A stretch of DNA of 18,814 nucleotides from Candidatus Curtissbacteria bacterium RIFCSPLOWO2_01_FULL_38_11b (GTDB taxonomy: Bacteria; Patescibacteriota; Microgenomatia; Curtissbacterales; GWA2-41-24), in contig MFBO01000030.1 in the NCBI GenBank assembly GCA_001774995.1, positions 2,388-21,201 of the forward strand, in the 5' to 3' direction. Position 1 is the stretch's first letter. Every line of letters begins with the position of its first letter. The position numbers were made by a program, and so were the translations under genes. Shown here piece by piece: positions 1 through 7,485 of this stretch. A model generated the notes under the pieces. That model saw only the letters and a list, made by a program, of their open reading frames with translations. It had not been told where the DNA came from and did not search any database.

Positions 1-2515
1 CGAGAATCTGGCCGGATTTAATTCCAGCTGTTATTGATGATAAAACCCTGCTTAGATTTTTAAGATCAACCTTGGGAATATCGCCTGTCGCTTTTGTAAT
101 GTCAAAGTATGCCGATCCGCCGAGATTTTGGGTATCTAATTTGCCTACCAAAACAATCGTTGATCCGATCCGTTTAAAATCGGCGCTTGCCGTTTTTTTA
201 ACATCCGGTATTTTGCCAAAGACAGATATTAAAAGAACTGGGGGGATTTTTAAAATTTTACCATCGGGATACCGGTAGGTTGAGGAAAGTGAATCTTTGC
301 CGGAAACAAATGGCATATTTAAAATTTTTGCCATATCAACGCAGGCATCCACTGATTTATCAAGATCGCACAACGATTCTTCATCGGGATACGGCCAGAT
401 GAAATTATCAATCAGTGCTGCATTTTTAATATCGCCACCGACTGCTACATAATTTGAAATTGCTTCTACGATTGCCCAAACGCTTCCCCAGTATGGATCG
501 ATTTTGTTTAGTATCGGATTTAATCCGTGAGCAGTGACGAATCCGTAAGGCTTATTTAAAATCGGGCGTAAGATAACTGCGTCACTGGGGGCATCGAAAT
601 TTAGACCGATAAACGGGTGGAGGGTAGTTGTACCCTGAACGTTGTGATCGTACATTCTGACAATAGGTTCCTTGGAGGATACGTTGGGGTGGGCCATTAC
701 TTTTTGCCAAATTCCTTCTACATTATTGGGTGCTGGAGGTACTTTGACTTTGACCTGCCTGCCGGCAGGTAGGCTTTTGACTTTTTTTGTTTTGCCGACC
801 ATTGTCCTTTGGGGAAGACCGTTGTGAATAAAATCCATGGGTATATCGCAAACTTTTTGATCGTTGTAATAAACTTTTAGTTTTTTTGACCCGTCGAATT
901 TGCCGATAACATGAGCGGGCATGTTGTAGAGTTTACACACTTTGTGAATTTTTTTAAGATTTTTTGGGTCAATTGCCAAAACCATGCGTTCTTGAGATTC
1001 TGAAAGGAAAATTTCCCAAGGAGCAAGCCCTGAATACTTTAGCGGGACTTTTTCAAGATTAACGTGGGCACCAATATCTTTGCCCATTTCCCCAATAGCC
1101 GAAGAGTAGCCCCCCGCGCCGCAATCGGTGATTGCGTTTATAAGATTTTGGTTGCGAAGTGCTAAAACCGCATCGATAATTCGCTTTTCTTCAATGGCAT
1201 TACCGATCTGCACGGCGGATCCTAATATTTTACCAGTTGCATGAGTCATTTCAGCGGAAGAAAAAGTTGCACCGTGGATCCCGTCGCGGCCAGTTGCACC
1301 ACCAATTGTCACAATCAAATCACCAGCTTTTGGTTTGCCTTTTTGAGCGTATTTTTTGGGTAAAATCCCGAAAGAACCAACAGCAACTGTGGGTTTCGCG
1401 CGGAAATCCTTATGGAAATGAATTGAGCCATTATTGGTGGGAATTCCTACACGGTTTCCGTAGTCGCGAACTCCAGCGACAACGTGTCTTAGTAAGTAAT
1501 CTGGCGGCAGGCAACCAGGGGGTAAATCTTGACTTGGCAAATCAGGCGGGGCAAAACAAAAAATGTCTGTGGATGCAATAACCTTTGCACCTTGGCCGGT
1601 TGCCGCAATGTCACGAAACACTCCCCCGGATCCGGTCATCGCCCCACCGTAAGGCTCGATTGCAGACGGCGAATTATGGGTCTCGCCTTTACCGTTTATG
1701 GCGAACCCGTCGTAAAAATCAATAACCCCGGAATTATCATCAAAAGCAGAAACAATAATTTCTTTATTGTTTTTAGCCGTTGATTTAATTCTTTCTATAA
1801 ACGGCTTTTTGACTTTGCCGTCGATAATAACTTTTGCCTTAAAAGTTTTGTGGCCACAATGTTCGGACCAAGTTTGGGCTAAGATCTCGATTTCACAATC
1901 TGTCGGATCTCTGTCGAGTTTTGCAAAATATGATCTGATTACTTTCATCTCATCTAAATTTAAAAAAAGACGATCTTGGGAAAGATCAAGAAGTTCGTGG
2001 TCATTTAACTTTCTAACTGGAATATTTTGCGCTTGAACACTTTTTCCCAAAATCAAAAGCGTTTTTGGGGATTTTGTAACCACATGTTCGACGGTTTGAT
2101 TGACAAGTAGCCTATTTATAATTTGCTCTAGTTGTTTTTTTGTAAGTTTGCCAAAAAAAGCGTACAGGGTTGATGAGTCGGCTGCTTTAAGATTAATGCC
2201 CAGATCTTCTGCGCTTTTAAGAATCGATGCAACCTCTGGATTCATAACGCCCGGTTTGTAAGCAACTTCGACAATATGATTTGCGTCTTTAAAAATAGGT
2301 TTATTGATAGTGTAGGTTTGATTAACCGGCTCTACTAGAGCGGTTTTTGTGCAGGCAAGAGCATCTTTTTGGGAGATTCCTTCCAGTCTGTAAACTTTAG
2401 CAGTGCGGATGTTTTTGAGGGAGTTTATGTGAAGAGTTCTTTTTATTTCCGCAAGAAGATCAACTCCTTTAGGGTCTTTTTCTTCTTTTGAGGCAACTTT
2501 TATCTCATAAATCAT
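1..2515 (-). CDS. purL: Phosphoribosylformylglycinamidine (FGAM) synthase PurL with PurS-like N-terminus, partial
   Basis: Converts FGAR and glutamine-derived ammonia to FGAM in purine synthesis. The frame is open from an ATG at 2515 to the left edge (838 codons), so the C-terminus is missing. Residues 1 to about 160 resemble PurS-like domains. The synthase core follows, with LAQTWSEHCGHKTF and its catalytic-type His, then GETHNSPSAIEPYGGAMTG, GGATGRDGIHGATFSS and DCGAGGYSSAIGEMG. The length and N-terminal domain suggest a longer, fused form rather than the compact PurL that works with a separate PurS; whether a PurQ glutaminase domain is attached cannot be seen. It is the last visible gene of the purine operon, 28 bases after a small unknown gene. 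No strong ribosome binding site precedes the ATG. A palindromic repeat encoding LPAGRQ lies in frame near residue 583. Confidence 0.93.
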   Translation of the reverse strand, partial: MIYEIKVASKEEKDPKGVDLLAEIKRTLHINSLKNIRTAKVYRLEGISQKDALACTKTALVEPVNQTYTINKPIFKDANHIVEVAYKPGVMNPEVASILKSAEDLGINLKAADSSTLYAFFGKLTKKQLEQIINRLLVNQTVEHVVTKSPKTLLILGKSVQAQNIPVRKLNDHELLDLSQDRLFLNLDEMKVIRSYFAKLDRDPTDCEIEILAQTWSEHCGHKTFKAKVIIDGKVKKPFIERIKSTAKNNKEIIVSAFDDNSGVIDFYDGFAINGKGETHNSPSAIEPYGGAMTGSGGVFRDIAATGQGAKVIASTDIFCFAPPDLPSQDLPPGCLPPDYLLRHVVAGVRDYGNRVGIPTNNGSIHFHKDFRAKPTVAVGSFGILPKKYAQKGKPKAGDLIVTIGGATGRDGIHGATFSSAEMTHATGKILGSAVQIGNAIEEKRIIDAVLALRNQNLINAITDCGAGGYSSAIGEMGKDIGAHVNLEKVPLKYSGLAPWEIFLSESQERMVLAIDPKNLKKIHKVCKLYNMPAHVIGKFDGSKKLKVYYNDQKVCDIPMDFIHNGLPQRTMVGKTKKVKSLPAGRQVKVKVPPAPNNVEGIWQKVMAHPNVSSKEPIVRMYDHNVQGTTTLHPFIGLNFDAPSDAVILRPILNKPYGFVTAHGLNPILNKIDPYWGSVWAIVEAISNYVAVGGDIKNAALIDNFIWPYPDEESLCDLDKSVDACVDMAKILNMPFVSGKDSLSSTYRYPDGKILKIPPVLLISVFGKIPDVKKTASADFKRIGSTIVLVGKLDTQNLGGSAYFDITKATGDIPKVDLKNLSRVLSSITAGIKSGQIL
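754..773. repeat. Near-palindromic PAGRQ-type repeat inside purL
   Basis: The 20 bases CCTGCCTGCCGGCAGGTAGG are an almost perfect inverted repeat with one mismatched symmetric pair. On the minus strand they are read in the purL frame as LPAGRQ. The GC content is far above that of the surrounding gene. The encoded peptide falls between two conserved parts of PurL, in a lysine- and valine-rich linker. Confidence 0.75.
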
Positions 2516-2543
2516 CAGAGATCTGTCACTTTGAATAAGCCTT

Positions 2544-2747
2544 TTAATATTTTCCTTGGTTAATTTGTACTATCTTCTCTAGAATTGCCGGTCGAATTTT
2601 GCCAGTTTCTGGACTTATATAATAATCTCCAGGTGTTGAGGGAAAAGGCCAGATTAAAGATGTCTGTCCTGTCTCCCCAGGTTGACCCTTTGGAGCTGTG
2701 ACTTGAACAACACGTTGATTATCTGGTGTATTGTTTTCTTTGCTCAA
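2544..2747 (-). CDS. Small uncharacterised protein in the purine operon
   Basis: I do not recognise this protein of about 67 residues. It is rich in Gly, Pro, Gln and Thr (for example GQPGETGQTS and FPSTPGDYYISPETG) and has no membrane segment or cysteine motif. The frame can be opened by GTG at 2756, ATG at 2753 or TTG at 2747. A full-length Shine-Dalgarno sequence AAGGAGGTGA lies at 2762-2753 and overlaps the first two candidates. TTG at 2747 sits eight bases after GGAGG, the usual spacing, so it is the preferred start. The upstream purND stop codon overlaps this ribosome binding site, which suggests translational coupling. It lies between purND and purL on the same strand and is probably co-transcribed. 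A purine-related role is only inferred from position. Confidence 0.55.
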   Translation of the reverse strand: MSKENNTPDNQRVVQVTAPKGQPGETGQTSLIWPFPSTPGDYYISPETGKIRPAILEKIVQINQGKY

Positions 2748-2752
2748 AACCA

Positions 2753-4675
2753 TCACCTCCTTCTATTGTATCTCGCCAGGTCCCGCCAGCCGATGTCAGT
2801 ACGGAAATGTAAAAAATCTCCCTCAATATTAATGAGGGATAGCGCATTATAGGCTAATTTTCTGGCGATTGCAACATTTTTGCCTTCGCCAAGAACATAA
2901 AAGAGACGACCGCTACCAACAATGAATTTACCATTGTTAATTTTGACTCCTGCTCCAAATACTTTAAGAGATCCTTCGCTGCGCTCAGGATGACCGAGGA
3001 GAGTGGAGAGGCCAAAAATTTGTTTTCCGACGACTTCACTATAATCATTTGGATAACCTTTTGAAGCGGCAGTGACTGCGACTCGATAGAGACTGTCCCT
3101 TTTTATTTTTGGGATTTTGTTTTTGATGGTATTTGAGACTAACTCATAAAGATCGTTTTTAATTGAGGGGAGGATGACTTGGGCCTCCGGGTCGCCCCAG
3201 CGGGCATTAAATTCAACTGTCCAAACCTTGCCTTTTTCGTCTATCATTCCCCCTAAATACAAGATGCCAAGATAAGGCCTCTTTAATGTTACTAATCCTT
3301 CAGCTGTTTTTTTGAAAATTGATTTAACCTGAGATTCAATCCTTTTGGTGATCGCCACGGGAGGCATGGAACAACCCATACCACCGGTGTTGGGGCCAAG
3401 ATCGCCATCAAAAACTTGCTTGTGGTCTTGAGCAAAGCCAACTATTTCAAATTTTTTGCCGTTTAAAATTGCGAAAGCTGAAAACTCTTCACCGATAAGA
3501 CACTTCTCAATAAGAAAAGTTTCACCTGCTTTGCCAAAATTTTTCATCGAATTGACAGCGTTAATTGCATCTTTTTTATTTGCACTGTAGATTGCGCCTT
3601 TGCCGGCAGCAAGACCAGAAGCTTTAATAAACCATTTAGCGTCTTTTTGTTTTTTAATATAATCAATACCCTCTTTATAAGACTTGCAGATTTTGTAATC
3701 AGGATGTGGAATTTTAAACTTTTGCATAAAGTTTCTGGACCAGGCTTTGTCCCATTCTATTCGACCGGCAGCTTTAGTTGGGCCAAAGACTTTGAATCCT
3801 GATTTAATAAGTGAGTCAACAAGACCCACTGCAACCGCATCGTCTTGGGCAACATCGATAAGATCGACTTTCTCCCTCTGACATATTTCGCTGATTTCTT
3901 TTATGTCTGTTGTTTTAAGATAGGGAAAAAATTTTACGGGTTTTTTGACTAGTATTGGAATCAGGTCGTTTCCGGGAACCGCCAGAATTTTTTCTACATT
4001 GGGGCTTTGAGCATATTTATCAATTATCGCTGATCCTCGTCCTCCCCCGTCAATGACCATGACTGTAAATTTGCTGTTTGCTGATAATTTTTGTAAAACC
4101 TCAACGTAATTTTGATTCTCTTTCTTTTTTATTCGACTGTATAGTGAGTCTATGGTGTCATTTTTCTTAATTTTTACAAAAGTACGAGCTAGGACTTCCC
4201 CGAAATCGAATTCTTTTGTTAAAAAATGGATCGAAGAGCCAGCATAAGTTGCGTGATTTACCAAAAAGTTATTTACGGCTTTTTCGGCCAATAAGCCTCG
4301 ATTCCATAGTCCATCTGTACCGTTGGGGTTTTTGACAGTTCCACTGTTTTTATCGGGAATAAGGCCCGGGTGCAGATTTAGGATTTTATTAGTATAAGCC
4401 TCTATTACTTCATCAGATATAATCTGTTTCCAGCCGGCAAGAGCTATAAAATCCGGCTGATACTTCTTTAATATTTTTATTAGCTGATTTTTATGGGGGC
4501 AAATCTCTACCTTTATATTGTTTTTCCTTGCTCTTTCTAGACCAATTGCTTTGGAAGTGTCGCTTACGACAACTACTATTTCGCCGCTTATTTTGCCCTT
4601 CTTTATACCGTTGATAATCGCTTGAAGGTTTGTACCTCTTCCTTTATCTGAAATAAGTACGGCAATATTTATCAT
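2753..4675 (-). CDS. purD: PurN-PurD fusion: GAR transformylase and GAR synthetase
   Basis: One 640-residue chain covers two steps of purine synthesis. Residues 1 to about 200 match glycinamide ribonucleotide formyltransferase (PurN): GTNLQAI, then NLHPGLIP with catalytic-type Asn100 and His102, and Asp157 in the KEFDFGEVL loop. From about residue 204 onward it matches phosphoribosylamine-glycine ligase (PurD, ATP-grasp): GGGRG, VFGPTKAAGRIE, KASGLAAGKGAI, LGPNTGGMG and the metal-binding stretch EFNARWGDPEAQV. Some PurD signatures differ from the usual form: GGGRGSA replaces GGGREHA, and a QDDAVAVGLVD stretch stands where a GPE-containing motif is expected. Near residue 562 a palindromic repeat is translated in frame as GHPERSEGS. 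It is the first visible gene of the operon, and its TGA overlaps the Shine-Dalgarno sequence of the next gene. The two domain assignments are strong; activity of the altered PurD motifs is inferred. Confidence 0.92.
   Translation of the reverse strand: MINIAVLISDKGRGTNLQAIINGIKKGKISGEIVVVVSDTSKAIGLERARKNNIKVEICPHKNQLIKILKKYQPDFIALAGWKQIISDEVIEAYTNKILNLHPGLIPDKNSGTVKNPNGTDGLWNRGLLAEKAVNNFLVNHATYAGSSIHFLTKEFDFGEVLARTFVKIKKNDTIDSLYSRIKKKENQNYVEVLQKLSANSKFTVMVIDGGGRGSAIIDKYAQSPNVEKILAVPGNDLIPILVKKPVKFFPYLKTTDIKEISEICQREKVDLIDVAQDDAVAVGLVDSLIKSGFKVFGPTKAAGRIEWDKAWSRNFMQKFKIPHPDYKICKSYKEGIDYIKKQKDAKWFIKASGLAAGKGAIYSANKKDAINAVNSMKNFGKAGETFLIEKCLIGEEFSAFAILNGKKFEIVGFAQDHKQVFDGDLGPNTGGMGCSMPPVAITKRIESQVKSIFKKTAEGLVTLKRPYLGILYLGGMIDEKGKVWTVEFNARWGDPEAQVILPSIKNDLYELVSNTIKNKIPKIKRDSLYRVAVTAASKGYPNDYSEVVGKQIFGLSTLLGHPERSEGSLKVFGAGVKINNGKFIVGSGRLFYVLGEGKNVAIARKLAYNALSLINIEGDFLHFRTDIGWRDLARYNRRR
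2970..2995. repeat. HPERSEG-type palindromic repeat inside purND
   Basis: The stretch beginning GATCCTTCGCTGCGCTCAGG is an imperfect palindrome, with GATCC and GGATG ends around a GCTGCGC-like centre. On the minus strand it is read in frame as GHPERSEGS. It lies where PurD proteins normally have a short loop between two conserved strands. A longer relative occurs between genes at 12647-12699. Confidence 0.75.
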
Positions 4676-4757
4676 TTGGAACTAGCAAATTTTACATGAG
4701 AATGTAGCCAACAATATATCAGTAGAAAGCCCAAGAGGCAAGGCTAGGAAGGTATCG

Positions 4758-4955
4758 TTACTTTTCGTCTTTGAGATAAAGACCCAAAATACCTAAGACC
4801 CCGGCTACGATAAAGAGCTGAGTAGGTGCAAGGGAAGTTATGTCATTTTGAGTAACTGCTTGGTATGCTCCAACTAGAACTATAATTACAGTCGCTCCTA
4901 TTAAAATTTGCGATACAGGGTTACCTTTTGTTGTGATAGTCTTCTTTTTGGCCAT
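4758..4955 (-). CDS. Small membrane protein with two predicted helices
   Basis: This 65-residue protein starts with a basic stretch (MAKKKTITTKGNP) and has two hydrophobic segments at about residues 15-34 and 45-60, ending in a charged LKDEK tail. I recognise no family. The ATG at 4955 is preferred over an upstream TTG at 4961 because a TATAAT box at 4966-4961 ends only five bases before the ATG, leaving no room for a longer leader. The mRNA is therefore probably leaderless. It lies 82 bases upstream of purND on the same strand and is divergent from rnpB. Its function is unknown. Confidence 0.65.
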   Translation of the reverse strand: MAKKKTITTKGNPVSQILIGATVIIVLVGAYQAVTQNDITSLAPTQLFIVAGVLGILGLYLKDEK

Positions 4956-4960
4956 ATACA

Positions 4961-4992
4961 ATTATAATTGCACTTTTTTGAAAGCGAGTCAA
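4961..4992 (-). promoter_or_regulatory. Promoter of the small membrane protein gene
   Basis: On the minus strand TATAAT lies at 4966-4961 and TTGACT at 4992-4987. The gap between them is 20 bases, longer than ideal; the overlapping AATTAT at 4969-4964 gives a 17-base gap instead. Transcription would begin at or next to the ATG at 4955. It lies back to back with the rnpB promoter. Confidence 0.5.
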
Positions 4993-4998
4993 CAATTG

Positions 4999-5027
4999 TT
5001 GAGAAAATTGATAATTTTTGGTAAAAT
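4999..5027 (+). promoter_or_regulatory. Promoter of rnpB
   Basis: TTGAGA at 4999-5004 and TAAAAT at 5022-5027 are exactly 17 bases apart. The predicted start, about seven bases downstream, coincides with the first base of the RNase P RNA P1 helix at 5034. Confidence 0.8.
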
Positions 5028-5033
5028 TCTTTT

Positions 5034-5460
5034 GCTTTTTAGGAAGAAGGATGACTACTGCATTCAGTTATTTGAATGTAGAGGAAAGTCCAGACAGCAG
5101 AAAGCGGGGGACCCCGCGTAAGCGGGGACGGGTAACCGCTAGTTCCCAAAGACTTTTCCGACATGTGGTTTTTGGGACTCAAAAGGAAATAACCTTTTGG
5201 GAGAGCAACAGAGACGAGTCGGTGTGAAACGGGCAATCCTCCCTGCTGCAACTCAGAATAAGATCGCTTATACCATGCTTTCGGGAAGATTCCCGCCTAG
5301 ATTCGACGTTAGGCGAGACACGGTCTTAAGTAGAGGCATTTGCATAAAGGCAAGTCGGATGACAAGGCGTCATTTGAAGATAGATGGTCAAAAAGCCTCT
5401 TTGGCTGTATCAGCTTCGGAGGCTTAAACAGAATCTGGCTTACTCTCTTACCTAAAAAGC
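5034..5460 (+). ncRNA. rnpB: RNase P RNA
   Basis: This is the catalytic RNA of RNase P, which trims the 5' ends of tRNA precursors. The conserved P4 strands are present: GAGGAAAGTCCAGAC at 5081-5095 and ACAGAATCTGGCTTAC at 5428-5443. The ends pair as a ten-base P1 helix, GCTTTTTAGG at 5034-5043 with CCTAAAAAGC at 5451-5460. The downstream TTTT may serve as part of the terminator. The length of about 427 bases is ordinary for a bacterial type A-like molecule. A GC-rich hairpin with CCCCGC and GCGGGG arms lies near 5110-5130. The 3' end lies only two bases from the convergent gene on the minus strand. Confidence 0.93.
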
Positions 5461-5462
5461 TT

Positions 5463-6494
5463 TTATTGCTCTGTCAGATCGTCTTCTATCTGTTCATCTT
5501 CGTCAACAATTTCGCGAAGCGCAATTTTTAAAACGATTACAAATGGTATAGCGAGAAAAGCCCCGCCAACTCCGGCAATCTTAGCTCCGATTAACAAAGC
5601 CACCATGATAATTGGCGGTTGAAGCCCGATAACTTTGGACATGACCATAGGCACTATCAAATTGTTTTCGAGTTGCTGAATAATTAAAAAAAGTGCCCCA
5701 ACTGCCAAAGCCATGATAGGTGTAATCGTTAAACCGACTAGAATAGCAGGAATAGCCGAAATTATTGGCCCAATAATTGGCACAATTTCTAAAATCCCAG
5801 CAACTAATGCAAGCGGTAGAGCAAATGGAATACCTAGAATACGTAATCCAATATAGGTTAAAACTCCAACTATTAAAGATAAGGCCACCTGTCCTCTAAC
5901 CCATTTGCCCAAACCTGTTTGGACATTTTCGACAAAATTGGTTATCTTTTTTTCTTGCTTACCAGCAAATGGTGAGGAGATAAATTTCAAAAATTTTTTC
6001 CAATCCAAAAGCATATAAAAAGTCATTACTAAGATCGTTAATGTTAAAAAAAGGCTCGTGAATATTTTTGTGGAAAGAGTAATAATGTCACCTGCAACAT
6101 TTTGAATTTGTTGCCCGATGACTGCGGAGATATTTTCTACAGGAATGTCATGAAATATTAAAAAATCGTTAATTATTGAAGCAATCTGAGGCAGTTTAGA
6201 GATTAGGCCAGTAGATTGTGAGACAAGAGGTGGGATTATGATACTAATCGCAGAAGAAATTAAGCCGATTACTAAGATATAGACTAAAAGTACAGAGACG
6301 AGCCTTGGTATTTTCTTAGTAGTTAACCATTCTACCGGTTTTAGAAGAGCAGCAAGTAGAAGTAAGGAAAGAAAGACGACGATAATTATTTCTTTTATTT
6401 GGATAAGAAACCAAAGACCTGCCAAAAGGGCGATTGTAAAAATTACTGTTTTGTGGGATATTTCAACTATAATTTTCGATTTCTCTTCAGCCAT
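5463..6494 (-). CDS. AI-2E family transporter-like membrane protein
   Basis: This is a 343-residue polytopic inner-membrane protein of the AI-2E (YdiK/PerM-like) family. Two hydrophobic segments occur near the N-terminus (about residues 14-50), followed by an amphipathic middle region and a cluster of helices from about residue 205 to 325. Typical features are FLSLLLLAALLKPVEWL early on and the stretches ALVAGILEIVPIIGPIISAIPA and NNLIVPMVMSKVIGL later. The family is named after an autoinducer exporter, but members have varied or unknown cargo, including ions, so no substrate can be assigned. The C-terminus is acidic. Its ATGGCTGA start overlaps the miaA stop by eight bases, so it is probably translated by coupling. 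It is the last gene of the operon. Confidence 0.9.
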   Translation of the reverse strand: MAEEKSKIIVEISHKTVIFTIALLAGLWFLIQIKEIIIVVFLSLLLLAALLKPVEWLTTKKIPRLVSVLLVYILVIGLISSAISIIIPPLVSQSTGLISKLPQIASIINDFLIFHDIPVENISAVIGQQIQNVAGDIITLSTKIFTSLFLTLTILVMTFYMLLDWKKFLKFISSPFAGKQEKKITNFVENVQTGLGKWVRGQVALSLIVGVLTYIGLRILGIPFALPLALVAGILEIVPIIGPIISAIPAILVGLTITPIMALAVGALFLIIQQLENNLIVPMVMSKVIGLQPPIIMVALLIGAKIAGVGGAFLAIPFVIVLKIALREIVDEDEQIEDDLTEQ

Positions 6495-7485
6495 TCTTTG
6501 CAGTATATATCAGCTTCGAGCTTTCGCGCAATCTTTTTTCTAACTTAATTTGCCAATTTTTTTGGGAAATGTCAAAAATTTCAATCTTGTTTTTTTCAAA
6601 TTGTTTAAAGTATGTTTTTTGACGTCTTATAAAACTGTGGATATCGCCTTTTAATCTGTCGACTGCCGTGCTTTTCTCTATCTTGCCGGTCAAGTATCTC
6701 GTAATCCATCTATACTCAAGACCTAATTGCTCAAGCCAGTTAGTGTTTATATTGTTTTCTATTAAATTTCTGACTTCTTCAATCATCCCATTTTCAAGTC
6801 TGGTCATAACCCAGCTGTTTGCTTTCAGATAAAGAAAATCATTTGGTGCGGTGAGGCCGATGAAAAGATAGTTTGATGGTTCGATAGTTTGACGGCTCGA
6901 TAGAATGTTTTTGGTTTCTTGTTTTGTGTCGTGGATGGCTATTTCGACCGCGCGGATCAAACGGCGAGGGTTCGCCCGATCCGACTCGTTCATTGAATTG
7001 GCCCGACTTGGATTAATTTTAATAAGTTTTCGAAAAAGGGTTAGCGCTAATAATTTCTCCAGTTGACTCCTAAGTTTTAGGTCTGGGGCAATACCAATTG
7101 ATTCTAATCCGTCTAACAAGACCTTTATGTAAAAACCTGTTCCACCTACAACGATCGGAAGCTTGTTTGCTGCACTGATTCGAATCAGTGCAGTGTCGGC
7201 GAATTTCACAAAATCGGCAGCCGAAAAAGTTTCATATTTCGAACCTGGTTCGCATCCCGGCGGTTCAACTAGATCAAATCCGTGAATTTTAACACCGTCG
7301 ACAATCCAATATCCTTCGTGTCTTTCGACTTTCGATGTGAAACTTACCTTGCCTGTGGCAATGTCTAATTGTTTATAAACCTGACGGGAATCGGCAGAAA
7401 TTAATTCCCCTTGATATTTTTTGGCAAGTTTTATAGCTAGATCAGTTTTGCCTGTTGCCGTTGGTCCATATATTACTAACATCAT
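6487..7485 (-). CDS. miaA: tRNA dimethylallyltransferase MiaA
   Basis: It transfers a dimethylallyl group to N6 of A37 in tRNAs that read codons starting with U. The P-loop GPTATGKT is at residues 7-14, followed by the conserved stretch ISADSRQVYKQLDIATGK. VVGGTGFYIKVLLDGL and NPRRLIRAVEI confirm the family. The length of 332 residues is slightly above the typical value of about 300. Two extra-looking stretches have palindromic DNA: one encodes the segment around PPGCEPGSK, the other TALIRIS. The start ATG-ATG at 7485 lies inside the end of the upstream membrane-protein gene, with a 44-base overlap, and the stop overlaps the next gene. No clear ribosome binding site is seen, so coupling with the upstream gene is likely. 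The product of this enzyme is the substrate of the MiaB-like protein encoded at 10511-11704. Confidence 0.95.
   Translation of the reverse strand: MMLVIYGPTATGKTDLAIKLAKKYQGELISADSRQVYKQLDIATGKVSFTSKVERHEGYWIVDGVKIHGFDLVEPPGCEPGSKYETFSAADFVKFADTALIRISAANKLPIVVGGTGFYIKVLLDGLESIGIAPDLKLRSQLEKLLALTLFRKLIKINPSRANSMNESDRANPRRLIRAVEIAIHDTKQETKNILSSRQTIEPSNYLFIGLTAPNDFLYLKANSWVMTRLENGMIEEVRNLIENNINTNWLEQLGLEYRWITRYLTGKIEKSTAVDRLKGDIHSFIRRQKTYFKQFEKNKIEIFDISQKNWQIKLEKRLRESSKLIYTAKNG
7170..7193. repeat. Perfect 24-base palindrome inside miaA
   Basis: The arms CTGCACTGATTC (7170-7181) and GAATCAGTGCAG (7182-7193) are exact reverse complements with no spacer. The palindrome lies in the miaA frame and encodes part of DTALIRISAA, just before the conserved LPIVVGGTG motif. 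Confidence 0.7.
7240..7266. repeat. Short inverted repeat inside miaA
   Basis: CGAACCTGGTTCG (7240-7252) is a palindrome with one central base. It is followed by a further GGTTC at 7262-7266. The segment encodes part of EPPGCEPGSK, which looks longer than the loop normally found at this place in MiaA. Confidence 0.5.

Noticed and set aside
72..2036. Several plus-strand open frames of 60-115 codons across the first 2 kb.
   Set aside because: They lie antisense to purL, whose minus-strand frame shows conserved motifs throughout. They have no recognisable domains.
2854..3048. A 64-codon minus-strand frame containing VILSAAKDL.
   Set aside because: It is another reading frame of the HPERSEG-type repeat inside purND, not a gene.
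5018..5531. Short open frames on both strands within the rnpB region.
   Set aside because: They are explained by the RNase P RNA, whose P1 and P4 elements are clear.
7236..7266. A GGTTCGCATCCCGG stretch resembling a tRNA T-arm inside miaA.
   Set aside because: The T-stem does not pair properly and no acceptor or anticodon arm can be found. It is better described as an inverted repeat.
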